In this document: positions 39,340 to 43,303 of the stretch, piece by piece | How positions within the stretch are numbered: the stretch's first letter is position 1 | How the letters are laid out: each line of letters begins with the position of its first letter | Virus record (IMG/VR): IMGVR_UViG_3300021437_000035 | Coordinates: 1-43,303 of that record | Origin: a virus | Length of the DNA: 43,303 nt | Direction: 5' to 3' (one strand) | Made by a program: the position numbers and the translations under genes | Notes under the pieces: model-generated | What the model saw: the letters and a program-made list of their open reading frames with translations, nothing else | Database searches by the model: none | What the model was told of the DNA's origin: nothing

Positions 39340-39372
39340 GCCCGGGCCGGTGACGGCTCGGGCTCTTTCTTC
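39340..39372 (+). terminator. tR1-like intrinsic terminator between cro and cII
   Basis: GCCCGGGCCG (39340-39349) pairs with CGGCTCGGGC (39354-39363), nine Watson-Crick pairs plus one G-U, around a GTGA loop, followed by TCTTTCTTC. This is a good rho-independent terminator just upstream of the cII ATG, the place of tR1 in lambda, implying an antitermination step that is not identified here. Confidence 0.75.
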
Positions 39373-39378
39373 ACTGGA

Positions 39379-39693
39379 ATGAACGTCATGTCGTCAGCTT
39401 CGTCGACGCCGCCTGAAAGAGCCCGAAAAGCGATGCAACTCGCGTTGCAGGCCCTGCAAGAGCCTGGGAAGGCGGCTTCAACCGCTGTCGCGATGGGGGT
39501 CTCGGACTCCACGATCAGCCGCATCAAGACCGAGCGGCTAGAGGAGGTGCTGGTCTTCCTGGCTCACCTCGGGCTCAAGGTGGTGCCGCAGGAGTTCAAG
39601 TGCGTGGACCCGGCGGCGTATGCATTCCTGACGCACACGCACGAGCGGGTGCTGGCGACGCGGCCGGAGCTGATCTGGGGCGCGGAGGAGTGA
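39379..39693 (+). CDS. cII: CII-like transcription activator
   Basis: 104 residues with the CII pattern: RARKAMQLALQALQEPG, then an HTH in AMGVSDSTISRIKTERLEE and VFLAHLGLKVVPQEF. Lambda CII (97 residues) tetramers activate PRE and PI to establish lysogeny. It directly follows the tR1-like hairpin, as in lambda. ATG 39379 and ATG 39388 are both possible; the first is used. No clear TTGC-N6-TTGC target was found by eye. Confidence 0.75.
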   Translation: MNVMSSASSTPPERARKAMQLALQALQEPGKAASTAVAMGVSDSTISRIKTERLEEVLVFLAHLGLKVVPQEFKCVDPAAYAFLTHTHERVLATRPELIWGAEE

Positions 39694-39698
39694 GTCTC

Positions 39699-39950
39699 GT
39701 GGCATCAGAAGTACCCGAGCCACGGGAACGGCTCGGCCCCGACGACGAGGCCCAGCGCACGGCCGATCTCTTTGTCGAGGAGGCGCGTGCCCTGCAGCGC
39801 CGGCGCGCGCAGCGCGATCCGTTGGGGGTGCCCGGCGTGTGCAGCAACTGCGGCGAGCGGTGCCTGCCGACGGCGGTGTACTGCGACGCGGACTGCCGCG
39901 AAGATCACGAGGCCCGCGAGCGCAAGCGCTTGCGCGGCGCGGTGGCCTGA
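39699..39950 (+). CDS. Small zinc-finger protein
   Basis: 83 residues: helical N terminus (ADLFVEEARALQRRRAQ) and a C-terminal finger CSNCGERCLPTAVYC followed by DADCREDHEARERKR, a C4-type knuckle seen in small phage and TraR-like proteins. GGAGGA at 39684-39689 is well spaced for GTG 39699; the GTG at 39690 that overlaps the cII stop is too close to it. Precedes the primase-helicase by 2 bp. Confidence 0.65.
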   Translation: MASEVPEPRERLGPDDEAQRTADLFVEEARALQRRRAQRDPLGVPGVCSNCGERCLPTAVYCDADCREDHEARERKRLRGAVA

Positions 39951-39952
39951 CG

Positions 39953-42637
39953 GTGGCGGATTCGCTCCATGACGTCGTGACCCAGATGCAGCAGGTCGGC
40001 ATCGAGGTCCCGCCCAGCCTGGATCTGGCGAAGTCGTTCGCCAAGCTGCAGCGCTTCCGGCCACTGAACGAGCGCAAGCCGAAGAAGTCGGCCTGGGTGC
40101 GCCTGCACGAGTTCAAGGCGAAGTCGGGCAAGGTGTACATCAGCGGCGCCTTCGGCTGGCGCGGCGAGCAGTGGACCGTGGAGGCCTCGAGCCGCGAATG
40201 GTCGACTGCGGAGCGCGCGGAGTGGGCCGAGCAGCGCAAGGCGGCTGCGAAGGCCGCCGAGGCCGAGCGCGCGAAAGAAGCTGAGACAGCCGCGGCCAAG
40301 GCCGCCAGGCTGTGGAACGCCGGCCGGGAGGAGGGCACCAGCGCCTACCTCGACCGCAAGAAGGTGCGGGCCTACGGCATCCGCTTCGGCTTCAACTCGC
40401 GGCTGATGGTGCCGCTGGTCGACATGGCGGGCGAGCTGCAGGGCCTGCAGTGGATCAGCCCGGACGGCGACAAGATCTTCGGCACCGGCACGCTGAAGGA
40501 GGGACGCTTCCACCGGATCGGCGAGATCGATCCGGCGCTGCCGCTGGCCTTTGCGGAGGGCTACGCCACGGCGGCGAGCGTGCACATGGCAACGGGCTGG
40601 CCGGTGATCGTTTGTTTCGATGCGGGCAACCTCGAGCCGGTGGTCGCGCAGTGGCGAAAGCTGTACCCGGAACTGGCCTTCGTGATGGCGGCGGACGACG
40701 ACCGCCACCTGCTGGTGAGACTATGTGAGCGCCTGCAGAAACTCGGCGTGCACTCGACGCCGGCCGAGCTGGCCAAGCTCGATCAGGAATACGAGTGGAC
40801 GGTGCCGCCGGGCCCGGACGGCGGCGCGGAGCGCCTCGTGATGCTCAAGGCCGGCTGGTCGAAGGACGGCGCCGGCGTGCCGTCGATCGTCGGAACCATC
40901 ACGGTTGGCGGCGGCCAGCAGCAGGTTAGCCTGGGCGTCGATGGCGATGGCCGGGCCATCTCGATGGGCGTGCCGACGGGCGGCGAGGTTCGTACGCTGA
41001 AGCTCGAGAACGCAGGGCGCTCCGCCGCGACAGCAAGCGCCAGGCGCCACAAGGCGAGGGTGCTTCTGCCGGCCTTCGACGACCCGGCGAGTCCGGGTAC
41101 GGATTGGAACGACCTGCACGTTTCGCAGGGCCTGGAGGCCTGCAAGGCCCAGCTGCGGGGCGGTTTCGAGGCACCCGAGCCCGAGAAAAATCGCGCGAAC
41201 GACCGCCCGCAGAGCGGCGGCGGTAAGGGCCGCGGGGCCGCGCTGCCGCCGCAGGACCCGAAAGATCCTAAGTTCGTCGACGCCCTGGGGCGCTGGACGC
41301 TGCTGTACGGCACGACGACGGTGTGGGACGACGAAGTGCGCCAGGTGCTGCGCATCGAAAGCCTGAAGCTGGCTTACGGGCGCCTGGTCGACTGGTGGCT
41401 GTCGCACGAGATGCGGCACATGATCCCGGCCGACCGCCTGGTCTTCGACCCCACCGGGCGCTGCAAGCGACCCGACTACGTGAACCTGTTCAATGGCCTG
41501 CCGCTCGAGCCGAACCCGGACGCGAGTTGCAAGCTGATCGTGGCGCACCTGTACAACCTGTGCCAGGAGAACGATGCGCTGTTCCACTGGGTCTGCTGCT
41601 GGCTGGCGCTGCCGCTGCAGCAGCCGGGCACGAAGATGCACACGGCGCTGGTCTTGCATGGGCGGACCGAGGGCACGGGCAAGACCCTCTTCACGACGAT
41701 CATGCGCCGGATCTACGGTGTGCACTCCCGCACGATCAACCAGCGGCAGCTCGAGACCGAGTTCAACGGCTGGATCAGCGGGATGATGTTCGTGGTGGCC
41801 GAAGAGGTGGTGAGCCGGGCGGACCGGGCGCACCTCCAGGGCGTGCTGCAGGACCTCATCACCGGCGACACGGTGAACATCAACGAGAAGAACATGCCTC
41901 TGCGCACCGAGGCCAACTTCGTCAACTTCGTCTTCCAGAGCAACCAGCAGGTGCCGGTGCTGCTGAACCGCAGCGACCGACGGCACACGGTGATCCGCAT
42001 CGAGCGCGAGCACCCGGAGTCGTACTTCGACGCGATCCTGGCGGAGATGAGTGCAGGCGGGGTCGAGGCCTTCTACCACTGGCTGCTGCATTACGACATC
42101 GGCGACTTCACGAAGCGCACCAAGCCCTTCGTCAACCGGGACCGCATGCACCTGATCACGCTGGGGATGAGCCCGGACCAGCGCTTCTTTCAGTACTGGG
42201 AGACGGGCGTGGCGGGCGTGCCCTTCGTGACCTGTCCGGCGCAGGATCTGTACTCGGCCTTCAAGGCCTGGTGCAAGGTGAACGGCGAGCGCTTCATCCC
42301 GAATCACACGGCGTTCGGTCGCACTGTCAGCGAGGAGCTCGAGCGGCTGAAGGCGCCGGACAAGAAGAAGGTGCGCTACTGGGCCTACAGCGACAAGGTG
42401 GTGGCCGACGGCGACTGGAGCCAGGACCAGGTGCAGCTGCAGGGCGTCGTGTACTACGTGCCGGCAGAGATCGAGCGCAGGACGTCGGGCGACGATCAGG
42501 AAGGGGCCCAAGCGCCGCCGGATGGGCCCGCTCCGGCCGAGATCGACGTGACCGACTCGAAGGAGCGCGACGCGCGCATCAAGCTGTTCCAGGCGGGCCT
42601 GCATGCGCTCATCGGCTCGGCTCGGAGGTCGCTATGA
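39953..42637 (+). CDS. Bifunctional primase-helicase, P4 alpha-like
   Basis: Replication initiator of about 894 residues. An N-terminal region with a DUF3987/toprim-type primase has GFNSRLMVPLVDMAGEL, Glu202 in AEGYATAAS, Asp223 in CFDAGN and acidic Asp248-250. The C-terminal superfamily 3-like helicase has Walker A GRTEGTGKT (570-578), Walker B FVVAEE (613-618), and a downstream QSNQQVPVLLNRSDRRH arginine-finger region. It probably opens the origin formed by the repeats just downstream and primes synthesis itself, as P4 alpha does. The GTG start at 39953 is 2 bp after the preceding stop. Confidence 0.88.
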   Translation: MADSLHDVVTQMQQVGIEVPPSLDLAKSFAKLQRFRPLNERKPKKSAWVRLHEFKAKSGKVYISGAFGWRGEQWTVEASSREWSTAERAEWAEQRKAAAKAAEAERAKEAETAAAKAARLWNAGREEGTSAYLDRKKVRAYGIRFGFNSRLMVPLVDMAGELQGLQWISPDGDKIFGTGTLKEGRFHRIGEIDPALPLAFAEGYATAASVHMATGWPVIVCFDAGNLEPVVAQWRKLYPELAFVMAADDDRHLLVRLCERLQKLGVHSTPAELAKLDQEYEWTVPPGPDGGAERLVMLKAGWSKDGAGVPSIVGTITVGGGQQQVSLGVDGDGRAISMGVPTGGEVRTLKLENAGRSAATASARRHKARVLLPAFDDPASPGTDWNDLHVSQGLEACKAQLRGGFEAPEPEKNRANDRPQSGGGKGRGAALPPQDPKDPKFVDALGRWTLLYGTTTVWDDEVRQVLRIESLKLAYGRLVDWWLSHEMRHMIPADRLVFDPTGRCKRPDYVNLFNGLPLEPNPDASCKLIVAHLYNLCQENDALFHWVCCWLALPLQQPGTKMHTALVLHGRTEGTGKTLFTTIMRRIYGVHSRTINQRQLETEFNGWISGMMFVVAEEVVSRADRAHLQGVLQDLITGDTVNINEKNMPLRTEANFVNFVFQSNQQVPVLLNRSDRRHTVIRIEREHPESYFDAILAEMSAGGVEAFYHWLLHYDIGDFTKRTKPFVNRDRMHLITLGMSPDQRFFQYWETGVAGVPFVTCPAQDLYSAFKAWCKVNGERFIPNHTAFGRTVSEELERLKAPDKKKVRYWAYSDKVVADGDWSQDQVQLQGVVYYVPAEIERRTSGDDQEGAQAPPDGPAPAEIDVTDSKERDARIKLFQAGLHALIGSARRSL

Positions 42638-42948
42638 CCGCAGTGCGCCCGGCGCGGGAACAGTGGGACGCCGAAATGCGCGGTGGTGTTCCCACGCTGA
42701 GGCGCGCCAATGCTTGCTCTCCGCGGTTTGGGAAGAGTGGGCGCAGTTTTCGGCTGACCCATGACGTGTGCGCAGGCGTGCGTGTGCGCGAGGGTGCGCC
42801 GACGAGCAAAGGTGCGCCTCGCGCATATGGCAGCGGCAATAACTATTCCCACTCTTCCCAAGAGGCGGAGAGCCTTGCTGGATGCGGCTTGCGGCGGGAA
42901 GGGTCGGCCGAATTCTCAATCCCACTGTTCCCATGGAGGCGAGCATGA
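42634..42948 (+). CDS. Hypothetical protein spanning the origin-like repeats
   Basis: A possible 104-residue product, MTAVRPAREQWDAEMRGG onwards, Arg/Ser/Gly-rich and without recognisable domains. CGGAGG precedes the ATG, which overlaps the primase stop (ATGA). Much of its sequence is set by the GGGAACAGTGGG repeats, so it may be non-coding origin DNA with an accidental frame. Confidence 0.35.
   Translation: MTAVRPAREQWDAEMRGGVPTLRRANACSPRFGKSGRSFRLTHDVCAGVRVREGAPTSKGAPRAYGSGNNYSHSSQEAESLAGCGLRREGSAEFSIPLFPWRRA
42656..42932. other. Putative replication origin: four GGGAASAGTGGG repeats
   Basis: GGGAACAGTGGG (42656-42667) and GGGAAGAGTGGG (42730-42741) face right; CCCACTCTTCCC (42848-42859) and CCCACTGTTCCC (42921-42932) face left, giving two nested perfect inverted repeats. 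A half-site TTCCCAC lies at 42689. The cluster directly follows the primase-helicase gene, where an initiator of the P4 alpha type would bind iterons; P4 iterons contain a similar GAACAG core. Confidence 0.6.
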
Positions 42949-43303
42949 GCGGCTTGCGTGAGCGGATGCCGGTGGCAGCGTGGTTGGTCGACCAGCTGCG
43001 GGTGCAGTGGGGCGTGCAGGCGACGGATGCGCTCGTGCGGCGCGCAATGCGTGGGCAGGCAGGGCAGGGGCAGGGCGCGCTATACGTTGCCGAGCTGGAT
43101 GCGGCTGATCAACTGCACGAGTTCGGCACGACGATGGCTGGCCATCGGGTGGTGTGCACCAAGCACGGCCTGCAGTGGGTCGATGCGGAGGGCATGGCGC
43201 TCCCTGCGGCCACCTGGTACACGCCTCCGCGCCGCCCCCGACCCCCGACCCCCCCGGGTGTCATCGGGTCCTCCCTGGACCCTGCGACACGGGTAATTCG
43301 AAC
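42945..43303 (+). CDS. Gene crossing the cos junction, continues to base 61
   Basis: Starts at ATG 42945 behind GGAGGC (42935-42940): MSGLRERMPVAAWLVDQLR, then GALYVAELDAADQLHEFG and a Pro-rich stretch TPPRPPRPPTPP. No stop occurs before the end. With the terminal repeat counted once, it continues through bases 13-58 and stops at TGA 59-61, overlapping the terS GTG; total about 138 residues. The 12-base repeat keeps frame whether counted once or twice. Function unknown; as the last early gene it reads into terS. Confidence 0.6.
   Translation, partial: MSGLRERMPVAAWLVDQLRVQWGVQATDALVRRAMRGQAGQGQGALYVAELDAADQLHEFGTTMAGHRVVCTKHGLQWVDAEGMALPAATWYTPPRRPRPPTPPGVIGSSLDPATRVIR
43266..43282. promoter_or_regulatory. 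Inverted repeat beside cos
   Basis: GGGTCC (43266-43271) and GGACCC (43277-43282) flank a 5-bp loop, 9 bp left of the terminal repeat. Nearby the coding strand has runs of C. Possible cosB/terminase-binding structure; the assignment depends on the cos interpretation. Confidence 0.4.
43292..43303. repeat. Right copy of 12-bp terminal repeat (putative cos end)
   Basis: Exact copy of bases 1-12, preceded by GACACG. Explained under the left copy; together they mark a probable 12-nt cohesive end. Confidence 0.65.

Noticed and set aside
1-43303. Terminal repeat as prophage attL/attR
   Set aside because: The integrase and its repeat cluster are internal (25-27 kb), while the ends adjoin terminase, so cos is the better explanation.

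Overview
The window is the complete genome of a temperate, lambda-like siphophage of about 43.3 kb and high GC content. The host is probably a high-GC Gram-negative bacterium; signal peptides, lipoboxes and an M15 endolysin fit this, and Betaproteobacteria or a related group is an inference from composition only. The same 12 bases, GGTAATTCGAAC, begin and end the window, next to a lambda GpA-type terminase. An open reading frame starting at 42945 runs off the right end and closes at base 61, overlapping the terS start. The ends therefore look like filled-in 12-nt cos ends of one linear/circular genome.

Layout. Rightward late genes (58-25272): terS, terL, a Mor-like activator, a protease-capsid fusion, head decoration, head-tail joining, tail terminator, tail tube, a tail chaperone pair with a complete -1 frameshift signal, a 728-residue tape measure, tail-tip proteins, then displaced gpW and portal genes, secreted and lectin-like proteins, a 20-residue-repeat fibre protein, and holin/endolysin. 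A perfect 29-bp element lies just before the protease-capsid gene and again before gpW, so it marks both edges of the block that separates portal from terminase.

Integration and accessory region (25427-30081): an attP-like cluster of 12-bp repeats, a P4-type integrase, and, tail to tail with it, a full-length integron integrase (IntI) with the family-specific insertion and all catalytic residues. Three attC sites of 61-104 bp follow it. Each has complementary R''/R' ends and the two extrahelical bases (C and A) on the R'' arm, as in aadA attC. This is an integron in a phage genome. All cassette ORFs are inverted relative to their attC sites and read towards intI. They sit at the distal end of the phage leftward operon, so phage transcription rather than a promoter inside intI should express them, and intI itself may be expressed by read-through.

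Early region (30065-42948): a leftward operon of small proteins, a ParB-like protein and DNA-binding proteins is driven by a strong PL with two 18-bp operators 25 bp apart. A CI-like repressor and a membrane protein follow. OR repeats the 25-bp operator spacing and its second site overlaps the cro start. Rightward come Cro, a tR1-like terminator, CII, a zinc-finger protein, a P4-alpha-like primase-helicase and a cluster of four inverted/direct 12-bp repeats that is a good origin candidate, then the gene that runs through cos into terS.
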